NCBI GenBank assembly: GCA_009792885.1
Contig: WMCF01000008.1
Coordinates: 18,713,578-18,777,577, forward strand
DNA length: 64,000 nt
Direction: 5' to 3'
Origin: Eremophila alpestris peregrina
Taxonomy: Eukaryota > Chordata > Aves > Passeriformes > Alaudidae
The notes under the pieces are model-generated. The model saw nothing but the letters and a program-made list of their open reading frames with translations. It had not been told where the DNA came from and made no database searches. Each line of letters begins with the position of its first letter. The stretch's first letter is position 1. A program made the translations under genes and the position numbers. This document shows positions 36,447 through 50,193 of the stretch, in pieces.

Positions 36447-39400
36447 GTGAGTAAACCGAAAGGGCAGTTCTGTTGGTAATACGCCTGATGGTCTTGGTTT
36501 TAAAGGTCTCGGCTTCTTGTAACTGGTGGATTGACTTTCTGTAGCGATTAGTTCATGTCGTGTGAAGCGTGGGCTCTGCAGAGTGTCCCTGTCCTCTTGA
36601 GGCTGCTGATTTGCAGTGGGTGGCTGTTTTCTAGAGCTGAAGTACTTTTGAGATAATAATTACTGTGTAAGAATCCCTTTTCCGCAGGTAATGCTTGATT
36701 GTGGTCTCTTTTGCACAATGTCGGATGAGTAAATATTAATCTGAAATAAATAAAATTTTGTTTGCTTAAGAAACCTAGTTGTATTCTAATGAAACTAAGT
36801 ATCACTTGTGTAATTAAGAGTATCCGAGGACATCCTTTCCAAAAAAGGTAAGTGCCCTAAGATCTGCAGCAAGAGCAAGCTGAAGCCTTGCAGCTAAGAG
36901 AATGTGTCATGCTACCGACTTGATTTCTCCTATTTTTGTTAATCTGACATGATGTTCTCACCTCATGAGAATCCTCAAGGAACTAATAAATTGCAAAATT
37001 AGACTTTTTAAAAAATTCTAGGCAGGCTACACACTTTGTTCACTGTTGGTCTTCTTGATTTCATTAAGACAAAAGCTTTGTCTTGTGATGGCAGGTTGGG
37101 TTTGTGGTAGTTCTGTATTGCCTATTCAAGCCGTAGATATTCATTTTTATGACAAATTGTTGCATAAAATACAGTAGGAATGTGTGGCTATGTCTACAAA
37201 TATGTGTGCTTTTATAATGAAGCATGACTTATTTCATAATTGTTTTAACTTTTGCACAATTAGCTCGAATATTGCACTGATTAGTATTTGTGTTTACAGA
37301 GGCTTGAGGTATCTACCACTGTGAGTGACCACATCAATAAGATGCTGATGATCTTGGCTATTCCTTCATTCTTCATGAGACTTTGGTGAGGTTTCCTTCA
37401 GAAGTCCACACAGTCATGTGTTTTACTCACTTCTGTTTCACAAAATGACAATATTCTCTTCATGTAATTTTTGTGTGTGACGGAAGTATTTCTTGGTCTT
37501 AGAGAAAATTTTAGACTACATTTTCTAGTTAGTGGACAGATCAGCACAGAAGAGTTTAGACCATAGCCATCCTCAGTGTTATATTGCATTCTATTCAGGT
37601 GTGTTAAATTTTGGGTTGCATCCTATATACTATATAGTCTACATCCTTTCATATAATTCTTTGTTAAAACTGTTAAGCTCTTTGGTTGCTCACTCTCCAT
37701 ATTTTTGTCAATTTAATTACTGGAAAGCAAAAGGTATTTGTAGTTCACAGTCTTCTTCCTTCTGCTGTGTGTATGTGTTGTGTCTCACTCCTCCTCAAGC
37801 TGTGTCAATGTGCTGTCTGCCTTTCTTGCAGTCTCTGTTGGTTTTGTTTGGGATTGTTGGGTTTTTTATTTATAGCTCTGTTTACACCATTTACAGGTGT
37901 AAGTTGGAATTATTCCTCCCAGTGTTAATCAGGCTTTTGAGAGCAGCAAAGGTATTTGACACACTTGTTTATTTTCAGTTAGTTGCTCTCCAGAAGAGTT
38001 GGGAACACCAAGGACGGCACTAACAATATCTTCATGTGGATTTTGAAAGCCAATGCTCTCTGGGTTTGTTTTGGAAAATTTACTTTTATTTATTTTAGAA
38101 CTGGATACTCATATCTTTGTTTTTTAACTGCTGAGAACAAGAATCTGGAAGCTTCAGAGAGTAGCAGTTAGAACACATGACCTTAGTTTTATATATATAG
38201 GAGTTTAAGATCTGTAAAAACACCCCACTGGTTTTCTACTGGAATGCTATTTACATAAATTTAAATTATAACAAAATGCTCGGTGTTGTTAGGACATCTT
38301 TATGGGAAAATAAAAAAAGAAAACCAACAGAAAAATATATTTTTAATTGCTCAAATAGTGTAACAGATAAAAAGTATAAAAAAATTGTTATTCTGTTATG
38401 TTACGTATCTCCCTGGCTCATTATCCTGTTGCTCGGTGAAGTTCAATATTGCTAATTAGCTTTGAAGTTGACTCTTTCTAGGTGGAATAGCTTCTCAGTC
38501 TGCTAGAATAAAGTGTAAAGTAGATACTTTGAACTGAAAAGCTGTGTAAATCTTCTAGTTGCTCGTTTCACTGGAGACTTGAAATCCTAGTAAGCTAATG
38601 ACAATGCTGTTGTGGTGTGTGTTTGAAACATACAGATAAAGGCATTGTTTTTAGCCTCAGTTAGTAAAATCTTACCGAAATTCTAATTTCTAATACCTCA
38701 CTAGTCAGAGCAGGAGCAGCATCTGCACTTTTGTGGCAGTCTTTTACTTCTCCTTCAGCTGAAGCAGAAATTGAAAGCTGTCTGGTGCTGTACCTCCCAG
38801 CTCTGTGCTGTCATAGGCTGACCCTGGCTGGAAGCCAGTTGCCTGCCAGAGCCACTCTTATCATTCCCCTCTGGAGGACAGGGAAGAGAAAATACAACTA
38901 AAACCTTGCAGGTTGAGACTGAGAGATCACACACCATTCATTGACATGGACAAAAGAGACTCAAACAAAGTAATTTACCTTTCTGGTCATCAAATCAGGG
39001 TATAATAATGACAAAAAAGAACAAAGCTAAAGACCTTTCCTCCACCTCTTCCATTTTCTGGGCTTAGCTCCACTCCAATTTCTCTACCAATTTCTCTGCC
39101 TGACAAGCACAGGGACAGAGAATGGGGATTGTGGTCAGTTCATAATGCTTCATTTCTTCCTCCTTCCTCCTCATGTAAATATGGAAGCTAGGAAAAAACA
39201 AAAGCTAGTCATCCTATGTGTGCCACTGCAGCTGTGACATCCTTGAACCAAAGTATTTTATTGATATGTCATGAGTGACTGTGACTTCTGGCTTGTATCT
39301 GTTAGACAAGAATAACAGCACTGGGGAGTTTTCTGGAAAATGGGAAAGATAAAGAAAGGTCACTCACTAGAGAATAGTCATGAGTTATTAGTGAAGTCTG

Positions 39401-40666
39401 ATATCTTTGGATACTAGAGTTACAATAAGGTAGATTTTAGATTTTTCTGAAGAATAAGGTACCTTTTAAAAGAATGTGGATAATTTTGCTCTCTGCACCT
39501 GTATATGTTGATTTATGTTTATAACTTATGATTCACTGTCTTTCCATTTTTCAGTGGTTTCACAATTCCATTTCATTATAACTGAATATTTTATAGGAAT
39601 TCAGTCTGGTTAGCACTGCAAAAGCTCTTTTGAACTGTAACTGAAATGTAGTTAAAGCTTTTACTGAGTAGAATACCAAGTTTTTGTGAGTGTTCAAAAC
39701 TACAGGAAACACTTTCTTTCGTGGTCTTTACTATCAAATAAAAATTGCTAAAACTCTTTGAAGTTAGGGCCATGGCAATAATACTGCCATCTGGATTTTC
39801 AGAAAACAGAAAGCATTTTTTGCTTAGCTTATTAAAACTTACTGGAAACAGAAGATTGATAATGTTGTGGCTTTTCTGTAGATAACCACTTGAAATAAAA
39901 ATTAGACTGTAAAGACCAAGATACCCCCAAAAGAAATAAAATGACGATGTAATGAAAAAATACAGCAATAGCTACTTATTGCTAGATCACTTTTGTTTAT
40001 TTCTCTAATGTGTACCTTCATTGCAGTAGACTACTCTTCCTCTCCCCTATTCTCAGCATTATAACAATTGTCACTTTTAATTTATTTCATTGACTTTTAG
40101 CACAGTGAGGGTAGACCATAGATGACACAGTCATACATTACTTAGCTTGTTCCAAGTGCCTTCCATGCTTAGCACTTGTAGATACCCATCTTATTTTCTT
40201 TATTATTTTTTTCATTACTTGATTCATTGAGAAATTTTTTCCCTCTGTATATAAGCATCTTTTTGTTCATTTGGAGTTAAAATGACAGATGTTTTAATTT
40301 CATGCAGTCAAATTTTCTTATAGGGAAAAAACTGAACAGGGAGACTGTTTGTCCATGACCTTGTGCTGGGGAAGGAGTCATTCAAAGTCTGTGTGGTTTT
40401 TGTCTGCATTTCTGTACATAAAATACTAATACTGTTTACAATGCCCTTCGAATTTCTATGTATTTCTATTTATTTATATGTAAAGTAATATTTTATTGCC
40501 ATGTATAGTGTTTTGGAATGTTTGAAAAATCAAGTAATTTGGATGGTTGTCTATTGCCAAGGAAATGCTACTTATGATACTAAGAGATGAGGCCAATCCC
40601 TCTGTAAATTCTTAGTTTTACATATTTAATCTGTCTTATGAAATAGGTAAGTATTTCCCTTCTGAG
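36447..40666 (+). other. POT1: POT1 intron 1 (inferred)
   Basis: Bounded by the GTGAGT donor after the CpG island and a weak acceptor (ttcccttctgag) before coding exon 2. It contains the LTR at 38.8 kb. A 163-codon hydrophobic frame at 37532-38023 is unrecognised. Further 5' noncoding exons could be hidden here. Confidence 0.5.
38809..39240 (-). mobile_element. ERV LTR fragment in POT1 intron 1, reverse orientation
   Basis: The + strand begins 'tgtcataggctgaccctggc', followed by 'tcattcccctctggaggaca' and 'aaccttgcaggttgagactg', then by 'cctttcctccacctcttcca' and an 'agaatggggattgtggtcag' block. This is the antisense order of a familiar avian ERV LTR. The far end is truncated or degenerate. 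Confidence 0.65.
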
Positions 40667-40875
40667 TAAGATGCAACTTCTGGGAACTCTTTAATTTGAG
40701 CAAAATGAGGAGCTTCAGGACTCTTTATGATTTTTGTTTAGATAAAGCAGCTATGCCTGTTCAATTGCTGAAGATTGTGAAAGGACAATCTGAGGCTCCC
40801 CTACCAAGCCATTTGCAGAAGGAGAATTTGCAACATTTGCAAGAAGGATGTGATCACACCAACAAATACATTCAG
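40667..40875 (+). CDS. POT1: POT1 first coding exon (residues 1-57)
   Basis: The first ATG is at 40705 (A at -3), and an in-frame TGA at 40663 lies above it. A second in-frame ATG at 40753 (MPVQLLK) is the other candidate start and would make the protein 16 residues shorter. The exon ends at CAG|GTAAAC after codon 57, phase 0. The 5' exon edge is inferred from the pyrimidine-rich tract ending ctgag at 40666. The encoded part (KGQSEAPLPSHLQKENLQHL, then QEGCDHTNKYIQ) is polar, with a leucine/glutamine-rich helix-like stretch. It has no counterpart in mammalian POT1 that I know of. It is assigned to POT1 because its frame joins the next exon exactly and no other gene end intervenes. Confidence 0.75.
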
Positions 40876-43625
40876 GTAAACTGACCAGTAAAAATTTTTT
40901 GTCTGGCTTTGAAATAGCTCCTATTACATTAGCAAGGCACTTTTTTATTCCAGCTCATTTGGTGACTTTCTGCAGCTGTGTGTCTTTGTGTTCATCTGTT
41001 GCATATCCTTAAGCAATGGAAATTTATAACCTTTTTGAACCTCGTTGCATGTTGCTTTTACCTTCATTTATTCACAGTCCTATCCCTGTCTCTTATGTTA
41101 TCAGAATAAAATTTTGTAGGAGTTTTTGTTTTCAGGGTTTATAAGCTGTGGACCAATTAAAAAACATATTACTGTGCAGAATGCTTTGCTGAAAATGGAG
41201 GGATTGGGGGTGTTTAAGTGGTATTTTGTTTTAAAGAAATGGTAATAAGCACTTCAATCCTGTTAAAGTTCATATTTCAGAATAACTAAAAATCTTCTAA
41301 AGTAGTTCTCCTCTTTTGTATGAAATGATGCAATATCTAGTTTTATGGAAAGTGTTGTTTGTAGCAACTACCAGCATCAAGACACAGTTAGGTTTTTTTA
41401 TCATTACCAAGTGTGCACTTATATTTGACTGTAATCCCAGATATATTTTGGGTTGGAATTACAATCCTGCTGTACTAGTAAAATGCAGAAATAACATTTT
41501 TCATGCCTAAAACAAGTATTCTCTGTAAAATGCAGTGCCAGTTCTTGAGTGTGTCCTTTTTTTATTTTCTGTCAGTGTCTCTGAGAATAGTTTTAGGCAT
41601 CCCTGATGCTTATGTGTCAGGAAATCAGCATTAACCCAGCCTTTCTTTCAATCTTTTAATTAAAGAAAAAAAAAGGGGGGAAAAATTGAAACAGTCTTGT
41701 TCTGTAGAAAACCTAAGTTGTCTTGAATCCTTCTATAAATAGAACAAGCAATTTAAAAATCTGAGTTAAACTGATCTAGTGTTTTTCTCTATCTGAAAGA
41801 AACATTTTTGCTACCTCAGCTGTATATTCTCATTTCCAACTCCAGTGCTTATGTGACCCTGTGATTGAGTCCATTCATGAGAAGGAAGCTGGCAGAAGAC
41901 CATCCTTATTGCTGGAGAGAGGATAATTTTCTGCTGCTCTCACTCTGCACTGGTTCATTGTGGTGTCAGGTTGATGCCAGGAGTGGGGCACTTCGGTGTA
42001 GCGAAGGAGCAGAACTGGCCTGTTTGGAAGCAGGCAGCAGTTGAGTGGTGTAGGAGGTGATTTGATTGAGAATGAGCCTCCCTCAGGTCTTGTAAAGGAA
42101 CAAATGGAAACATCAATAACCACTGCTGCTAGCAAACGGGGTTTATTCCTCAGGGTGTAGTTCCTGTCCCTGTTCACTTGCATGATATATAGACTTTCCT
42201 GTTTTGAAGAGCTATGTCTGCAAGCAGCTCTGATTGGAAGAACAGGGATTCTTGTTCAGAAGAAAGTGGTGAAGGAGACAAAAATGCATTATAAATTAGA
42301 AAAGGTTTCTGCCAAAATAAATGTTTCCATTTGGAAAGCAGAGCGTTTACTACCAGACTATGATTCAAAGCATACGTGCAGTGCTACAGCTAATTCTGAA
42401 AGGGAAAGTGTGTAGAATGTCTTTCTCAGACTTTTGCCTTCTGTTAAGAGAACTTCATGCTGCTGCTGACATGGATTAGTAGGTGACTAAAACAGCTTGG
42501 CATAAGCAGCACAATTGAGAGCTGATAAAACTGGTGCTAATGCACTGTGAAATGTGATGGAAAATCCAGTTCTGCAGGTTGAGCTTAGAGTGAACCTTAG
42601 AATGCACTGATGTTAGGTTATCTTAGTGGTGGCACACTGTCACTCTAGACCTGGCAAAATAGGGATCAGGTCCTGCTTTGACAAGGAGGGAAGGACTGAG
42701 AAGGATTTTTATGAAATGTGTTCCAGCAAAAGCAAGAAAAAACATTTGGAATGCTTCTGTCTGAATTGTGTGCCTCAGTCCTTTCATTCTTCTGCATATT
42801 TTTATCTTTCTGCCACCTCTTTGAAAACTGCAAGTTTCATATTTGTGGAAAAACAGCCCAAGCAATGTTTGTACCTCCTTAGGCATCATGTCTATTAACT
42901 AAACATGATGCCTTCTCCTATTAGTTCATCATCCTCTGGATTTTACTGTGGCAAATCTGAACCAAACCTGAAAATCAGCTGCCAAATCAGCTATAGATCC
43001 AAGCTGAGAGAGCAAGGCCTTATAAGGAAAGAGACCCATTCAGCGGAAGAATTGTACATGGTCAGTTTGAGAGTGCATTAGTGGCATATGGAATGAGGAG
43101 GGTTTTGGAAAAAGTTTGCTCCTGAACTCAATAAACAGTGCAAGATTTGTGAGGGAAGAGTCAATTTGATCAAGTTTTGCTAAGGTAGTTTCTTTCCTCT
43201 GAAGTTTGAAGCTCAAGGGTTTCAGGCATGGGGAGAAGGCAGTGGGGGAGTATGAGGAAATGGATTGTATTGGGGAAGAGACCTGCAGTGTAGGTGTTTG
43301 GGATACAAAGGAAAGTGCAGGGGTCAGACCATTATAGCAAAGAATGTGGTCTCAGAATTCGAAAACTCTTTGGAAGATACTGAGATATAAAAGGAAAATA
43401 AAAAATAGGGGTGGTCAAAAAGCATTCACTATCACATCAATGAATTCCACTTTTAAGTTGTGTGCTGGTGCAGATTGAATTTTCTTACTGAGAAAAAAAA
43501 TATAGATGTAAATGTTGAGGGTTCCTGAGGTGACTGTTTCATTGCGAAGACTTTATTACAAGAAAAATTCTGTAGTCTTTTATTTACCTGTAAGCACAAT
43601 TCAAGACAATCTCAGCAAGAACAAC

Positions 43626-43666
<41 letters not shown>

Positions 43667-44993
43667 CAATTCTGAACAAAGTTGTCACTTTGAAAACAAG
43701 TGAGAAACCTTTCTGATTTTAATGGGTAAGTTCCTACTTTTCACAGAGAAGACTAATGAGTTTTTTAAGGTGACTTAATTATCAAATTATTTCGGAAACC
43801 AGCATCTGTAAACAATGTTGAGATTTTGTGGAGTAGTATTATTTCTTTATAAAACAGATAGTAAAATATAATTGAATTTTATTTGGATTACTCCTCAGTT
43901 AGCAGGTTGTACGACAAATTTTACTCTGAAAAGCCTCTGGAGTAACAATTCACTGCTGCATATTTTATCCTGATTTGGTTTAAGAAACATTTGCTAGCAT
44001 TTAAGTCATTCCACTGAATATGTGTACTGTAAAAATCACTGTGATTTACCTGACTGTCCTCTTAATGTTACACTTATTACTGCCCTGCTCTCTTTTTACA
44101 GTAAACCTTTTAGTCCATTTTTGTGCTGTTCATGTAGGTTTTTTTAAGCATTTTTAAAAAATCTATTTTGCTTTATTGAACCAATTTTTGTGGTTCTATC
44201 ATTGAGAAGCTTGCAGTGCTTTATCTGCTGTACTGTAAAAGAATACACTTGACTGACATTTTTGGTAGTGTTGATGATACCATCTTTCTAACTGGATGTG
44301 TTGGTTCCAGAGAGATGTTAACATCACTGAAGTTACTGATTTTTGCTTCATTGTAACTTCAGCATCACAATTTTAAAAGAGTATTTTGAATTAATTGTTA
44401 AATCATAGCGTCTTCTAGAGCATTTGTATTATTGCCAAATGATTAGGATACAACAGTTTCAAAACTTTGTAATACTCTTCTCACAGATGTATTTTTTTTC
44501 ACAGAAGATTATTTATCTTCATATGTGTCTATTATATCTTCACTGTGATTTTGTTCTGATATTTATGTTGTAATCCTTTGCCAATATTTTTGGAGAAATT
44601 GCTGTCTCTTTTGAGATTTTGATTACTGCCTCTTCAGACGGCTTTCAGATTTTGTGCTAAAACTCTAGTCTTTTTTGCTATTTTTGTAACTAATAAAAGT
44701 TACATGTATAGTTCCATAACTGCCTTATTATTTAAGTTTATCATGTAGTCAGTAACATCTAATGGTATTGACGTGTAATACTTCCCTTGTTATATCTCAA
44801 GAATGTTGTTTTTAGTGCTGTTTAGAGTAGTTAGGTTTTGGTTTTTTGTTACAAATGTACATGACAATTTGTGCTTTTTCCTTAAATTCTGCCTTTTTTA
44901 TCTTACAGATATTTTAGCTGTTATTAGTATTTCAATAACTTAGAGGCATACAGTCTTAATTCACTACATTTTATTTTATTTTTTGCTTTGTAG
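40876..44993 (+). other. POT1: POT1 intron 2
   Basis: GT-AG intron, phase 0. It contains an (AT)n microsatellite at 43633-43663. Open frames at 42182-42415 and 42623-42898 are unrecognised. No named transposon is seen. Confidence 0.75.
43633..43663. repeat. (AT)n microsatellite
   Basis: About 31 bp of perfect alternating AT inside POT1 intron 2. Confidence 0.9.
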
Positions 44994-45066
44994 GGAATAG
45001 TTACTCTTTCCTACCCATTAACAAAACTCGGAGATGGAACAGACTTTTTCAAGATTGTTCTTCAAG
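44994..45066 (+). CDS. POT1: POT1 coding exon (residues 58-81 plus one base); start of extra OB-like domain
   Basis: The acceptor ttttgctttgtag precedes GGA at 44994, and the donor is CAAG|GTACTA, phase 1. The exon encodes GIVTLSYPLTKLGDGTDFFK and then IVLQ. The order G-hydrophobic-V, eleven residues, G-T-D-aromatic, then a hydrophobic strand is the same as in the known OB1 start (GVVKFFKPPYISKGTDYCSV), which suggests a related beta-1/beta-2 hairpin. The exon was too short to stand out on its own. It is supported by exact frame joining on both sides. Confidence 0.8.
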
Positions 45067-46399
45067 GTACTACATTAAAGTATACATTTTAAATTTATGT
45101 ACTACTACATAGTAGTTCCTGCTTTTTTATAGTGTTCAGTAGAATGTTGGACTTAAAATACTCTGTAAAACTGTTCATTTTCTACAAAGAAAAGTTTAAG
45201 ATAAACTTATGCCAGGTGAATTAATGGAAACAATACAGTCTTTATATTTCAGTAGACTTCTTGTGTAAATTTTTAAAAGACTGTCCTGGAAATGTATTAG
45301 CTATATGTATAACTTCAATAGAGTATTTTCAAACTGCTTATAAGAAGGACCAAGAAAATTGCATACAGAATAGTTACCACATAGTATATATAGCATATAC
45401 TATGTAAGGGCACATTTAATATAAGTCCGTATTTCGATTAGCAGCAAAATATTTGTGTTTCATTCTGTTTTAATTTAAGCATTTCAGAAAAGGAAATTTC
45501 ACCTGACTACTCAAGTATTTGAAATACCAGTAGCTAGATGAGCACTTTGAAAGACTTAAGTTGTTCATCATGTAATAAATGATACGAAAAAATAGTATGT
45601 TCCTTTTTAAGTCTTAAGCTTATCATCCCTTCCAGACAGGAGGATGGAGAAGGTGATTTGTCAGGGGTCTGTTGGATTCAAGGAACTTTCCATTTCATTC
45701 TCAGCTTATTCCTTACAGTGGCTAGAGAATCATGGTGTGCTCCTCCCTCCTGGCTGCTGTGCCTGGGCTGGGCAGGTCCTGCCTGCTGGCTGCTTGGGGC
45801 TGCTGTTGGCAGAGCTGAATGGAATTGCTGGCACCTCAGTCAGTCTCCCTGCTGGCTCCAGGGCTCTCAGAGGGGTGCTTGACCTCCCTGAGTCTTGCTG
45901 ATTTCAGTGACTGTTCAGGACAGGAGAGTTTATTCACATTCTCCATGGAAACACAAGTTTGCACATCTAAATCAGTGAAACAGTAAGAAGTAGAAAAACT
46001 CTTAAAATAACAACATGACTTCTGCTTCAGTCCTCCTGGAAGGCTATTAACTAATATTTCTGTGTCCTAGAATATCTTCAGTTTATAATAGATTCTACAA
46101 TAGGATCTGTGTTCTTGTGACTGGATAATATTTCCTCTCTAACACTATACGTTGAATTATCCAAGTGGAAATCTTTTTCATTTCTGTTTAATTGTACACT
46201 GGTGTGCAACAGGCACATTTTAATCCTCTTATAAAAATGTTCTGAGCAAGATACCTATAGTTAGCACATTTCCTGTTTGTACATTAATTGAAAAGTGTTA
46301 AACTCTGTAGATGAGCTTGTTTTGTAAATGTCTTTCTACTGTTGTTTTGTTTTGGAGAAGGTATAGTGATGGGAATCACTTTTGCTTTTTTTCCTCTAG
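45067..46399 (+). other. POT1: POT1 intron 3
   Basis: GT-AG intron, phase 1. It holds a GC-elevated patch at about 45730-45890 in which two frames are open. The patch resembles no family I know and shows no splice pairing, so it is treated as intronic. Confidence 0.75.
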
Positions 46400-46491
46400 A
46401 TCCGGATAACTTGACTTCCCAGATCAACAGCATCAATGTTCTAATATATGGAAAGATGGCAGAGGATTGTGCCAAAATTATACATCATGGG
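46400..46491 (+). CDS. POT1: POT1 coding exon (residues 82-112), extra OB-like domain
   Basis: The acceptor tttttcctctag ends at 46399, and the donor GGG|GTAAAA gives phase 0. The split codon with the previous exon is GAT (Asp). The protein is DPDNLTSQINSINVLIYGKM, then AEDCAKIIHHG. The DP-x-N followed after a short loop by a hydrophobic strand (INVLIYG) parallels the OB1 segment DPSNVKLTCNLFNG. The helix-like AEDCAKII would sit between strands 3 and 4 of an OB fold. The frame continues without a stop past the donor, so the true exon edge rests on the GT and on continuity with the next exon. Confidence 0.85.
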
Positions 46492-49400
46492 GTAAAAAAC
46501 CCACCAAAACATATATATAAATACACATATTCTTGTCTTGGGAATTGTTTTTCACAGATATATGTTGACTTCTTGTCTTGTCTTAGTCTGTCTATCCCTA
46601 AAATTAGAAATAGCCTGTTCAGTCCCTTCAAATCTATAAATATGAACTAGAACAAAAAAAAAGTATTTGCTTATGTAAATTCTTTTTCACACTAATATTG
46701 AAAGAAAGCAATTCATTTCATCAGTGCTGTTTGCCTATCAAGCAAAGGATCATGAACGTTGATAATAGAGAAGGTACCCATTTATATTCATATTTTGAAT
46801 GTTTTGCCGTTTAATATGATATATTTGAGAATTAAATTCACTTAAAAGACAGTTACACTAAAAGATTAAAAATAATAAAAATTCAAAACTCTGCATACAG
46901 AGTTTTTTTACTGACTTGGTACTGGTGTTCTGCATTGTCAGAGATAGAAGTTTGGTTTGATTAGCTCCAGGTAAAAGACAAGTCAGCTTGTGAGTTTGAG
47001 AGACAGTGTGTTACCACTAAAGAAGGAAAACAAGATAAAAACAATTACCTCAGTCTTTTTATGAGGTTGACTATCAGTTTACTGACACTTCAATATTGGT
47101 CAAATATGAAATTAAAATTAGTTTATGATGCATTATGAGCTCATGTTGTTGCTTTTTCATTTGTGATATGAATTCACAGTAAATCATAGAATGGTTTGGA
47201 CTGGATGACACCTTTAAAGATCAGCCAGTTACAGCCCTCCTGCCATGGGAAGGGATGTATGGGCAGGGACATTTTCCACCTCATTAGATTGCTCCAAAGC
47301 ACTATCCAGCCTTACTTTGAACACTTCCAATGATGGGCATCCACAACTTCTCTGGGCAAATTACAGATTCCTCAGTTCCATGGAATTATGAATTTTAATG
47401 GGGAAGCCAGGGTGGAAAGTTCCTGAACTAAGTTGCTAAATATGCAAGCTGCAGAATCTTTTTAAATTTGATGAACGAATCAGTTTTGTTCTGATAAACA
47501 TACAAATCTTGAGCAAGGCACTGAGCAGCAATTAAAAGATAAAAAAATCATTACTAAAGAGCTGGGTAGGAAACTACAACCCACAGGCAACAACCCAGAT
47601 AAGGTGCACTAAAACCTCAGTTTGTTCTTCCCCATTGAACTGAACCTTCATGGTGCTTCCCTCATGTCTCAAATGAGATTTTAATTTTGGAAGAATATGA
47701 ATATGAGGAAACAATGATTTCTGAAGCTATCAGAGTTTGAAAAAAACCTTCATTTTTTAGCCATTAAAGAATTACTTCAGTAAGGTCCAGTACTGTTTAT
47801 TTGCTGCATACCATTTCAGATTTTAGTATTTTTTAATTTCCATACCGTTCTTGGCATAATGTAAGAACTTCAGCTAAGTAGCAGGTGGAGGAACTGGCAA
47901 TTTCCAAAAATGTGAGTAACCACATTGTCTCCTGAGAGTCTTCTCGATCTGTAAAATACTTTTTTTCCATCAGGAAAAATACTGTCTTTCCTGTATTTCA
48001 CACATTTTGAATGAGGGATATAGAATTTCTATTAGCTATTTAAAAATATTGTTTGAATCTCATAGTTTATTTATGCAATATGCTTCTGTTAACGTGAAAA
48101 TCGACCAATTCATGTAAATAGCTTTGATTCCCAAGCCAATTACAAGATCTTAGCTAAAGGTGAAATGGAAACTAATCTATTTTGAAAACTAATATAACAT
48201 TAAATTTCAAAGCACTGTGCAAATATTATGAAATTTATTTTGCATGTTTAGAAACTGCAAGTCACAACCTGTCAAAATTGACTGTGAATTTGTAAAAAAT
48301 CTGAGAATGTATCCTTTCTACCTGTAGAACTAGATTTTGAGGTTGGTGGTATCTTTTCCTCATTGAAATTGCACAGTCCTTTCACAGTTTGAGAGAAATT
48401 TGTTTGTTTGTTTTTAATAGGGTTCTATGTGTGGCATATTTATTACATGAGAGTAATCTCTAGTGACCTAATATTACTCAAAAAATTTATGTTATCAGCC
48501 TGTTAAGAGGCTGTCTGTGTAATTCTGAAGTTCCTTCTGGCACAGGAGAGCACAACAGGAGAAGTTACCTGTACAGAGCTCCAATCCTGACTTAGCAGCC
48601 ACATCCCAGAATCTTGTGCAGGCTGCATCCTAATAAAATGCTGAAATGGAAATAATGAATAAGGAAGGCTTAGCTTTTTAGATAAAGGCTGCTTTTACTG
48701 TTGGAGGAACATTCTGGGAAGCATCAGCTACAAGTGAAAGACGTGTACTAACATCTGATTTGGCAAAATTCGTGGAGTTTCCTGAAGTTTGTAGTGGTGT
48801 GTTTCTGTATCTGGGAAGAATGAAACAACTTCCATGTATGTTAGTAGGACAGTGTGTTAGAGGTGCAAAGTGTTCTAATTGTTTTGATGTGTTTTGACTT
48901 AGCTTTGAGTATAGCTTCTAGATTTATGTATGAGTTTTTAGTCAAAGTATACATTGTGACGCTACCTGAAAGTCACCATGTCCTAAGTAGTTTCACTGTG
49001 AATTAACTGTCTGATTAAATTTGTTTTCTACAGGAATTTTTTCCCCCAACGTTTTAATAACTACATATATCACTGTCACTTAATCTCAAAGACTTTCTTG
49101 CACAAAACAGTAAGGTTTTGGATCTTAAATCATTTAGCATACCATTGTCAGATTGCTGAAACAGCAAAAAAAGCACTGTCATAGTGCAATATTTGGCTAA
49201 AACTGTCAACTTTAATCAGAAAACTAATTTATTTGTTGTAATCAAATAAACACATTTATGAAGAAAAGTTACTCAGTAAAAGTTAATGGAAATGCTTTTG
49301 ATAGAAGCTTGAATAGAAGTAGTCTAATACATTTATTGGAGTGGAGAACACTGCCACAGCCCTGCTAAACAGTTCTGATAGCAAGGCAGCTGACTATAAA

Positions 49401-50193
49401 GGAGCTCTACATTGTATCAGATAGCTTTTTTAGTCACCTCTGATTACATAAAGATATTCAATGTGTTTTCTGTCTTCTCCTCTTTTATAATTTTTTCTTT
49501 CTTCTTTTTGATTTGGTGAGTTTGCTGCTAAAAACATGAGCTGCTGCTGGGACTTGAATCATGTACCCTTTAAATCCTCTTTTTCTTGTTTATCTTGTAA
49601 TATCTGAGGAACTTTGTACCAAAGTGAAAATAGTTTCAATTGCTTTCTGTGCCAGAATCTCAGGAGTGATGCCAGAGAAGTTTGTAAGGTCTCTTTTGCT
49701 ACCAGAAGCCTACCTATTGATTGACCTACCTATTTAACCCTTAAGGTGTTGGTCCAGCCAAAACAGAGTTTATAGGAGAGTTTCTTAAAAGCACAGCTGT
49801 AATTCAGGTAGAAAGAAGCTCTGAGAAAAAATGTTTTTATCACTGCTCATCTGACATGTGATTTTTTCCTTAGTTAAGCTAACCAGAAAGGAGTCAATCT
49901 TCAGTGTATTCAAAGAGGAATGATTCTTTTGCTTTATTCAGTGTGAATCTTCCTCCCCAGGCTTTGTCAAAAATAGCACTCAGCTACAGCACCATCACAA
50001 GTGTGAAAATTTTAGGAGAATTAAAGGGAAAGAACTAAATTGGGAAACTTAAAGACAGTTTTTACAATTTGTTCAGGATTTTTGTTTCCTCAGTGTCTTG
50101 ATACTTTAGGGTGAAATTTCACATCATATAGTCTTTAAATAGAGCATGTGCTAGAGTCTGTGTAATTTTCTGTTTATTGCTCTGTCCCCATAG
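46492..50193 (+). other. POT1: POT1 intron 4
   Basis: GT-AG intron, phase 0, 3.7 kb. It contains the CR1 fragment at 47.2 kb. Nothing else is recognised. Confidence 0.8.
47186..47380 (-). mobile_element. CR1 LINE 3' end in POT1 intron 4
   Basis: The + strand opens 'atcatagaatggtttggact', the antisense of the CR1 3' terminus. It continues through 'cctcctgccatgggaaggga', 'cagggacattttccacctca' and 'gggcatccacaacttctctg' to 'gggcaaattacagattcctc'. Order and spacing are those of the CR1 3' end. The LINE lies on the - strand, antisense to POT1. It is 5' truncated as usual and moderately diverged. Confidence 0.88.

Noticed and set aside
35851..36454. Frames of 160-191 codons on both strands next to the promoter
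   Set aside because: The 24-bp repeat equals eight codons, so all frames stay open together. The peptides are simple repeats, not genes.
37532..38023. 163-codon hydrophobic frame in POT1 intron 1
   Set aside because: AT-rich composition explains the hydrophobic residues. There is no family resemblance and no splice pairing with POT1 exons.
45644..45901. Leu/Gly-rich open frames in POT1 intron 3
   Set aside because: They sit in a small GC-rich patch, two frames are open at once, and inclusion would break the good splice junction between 45066 and 46400.
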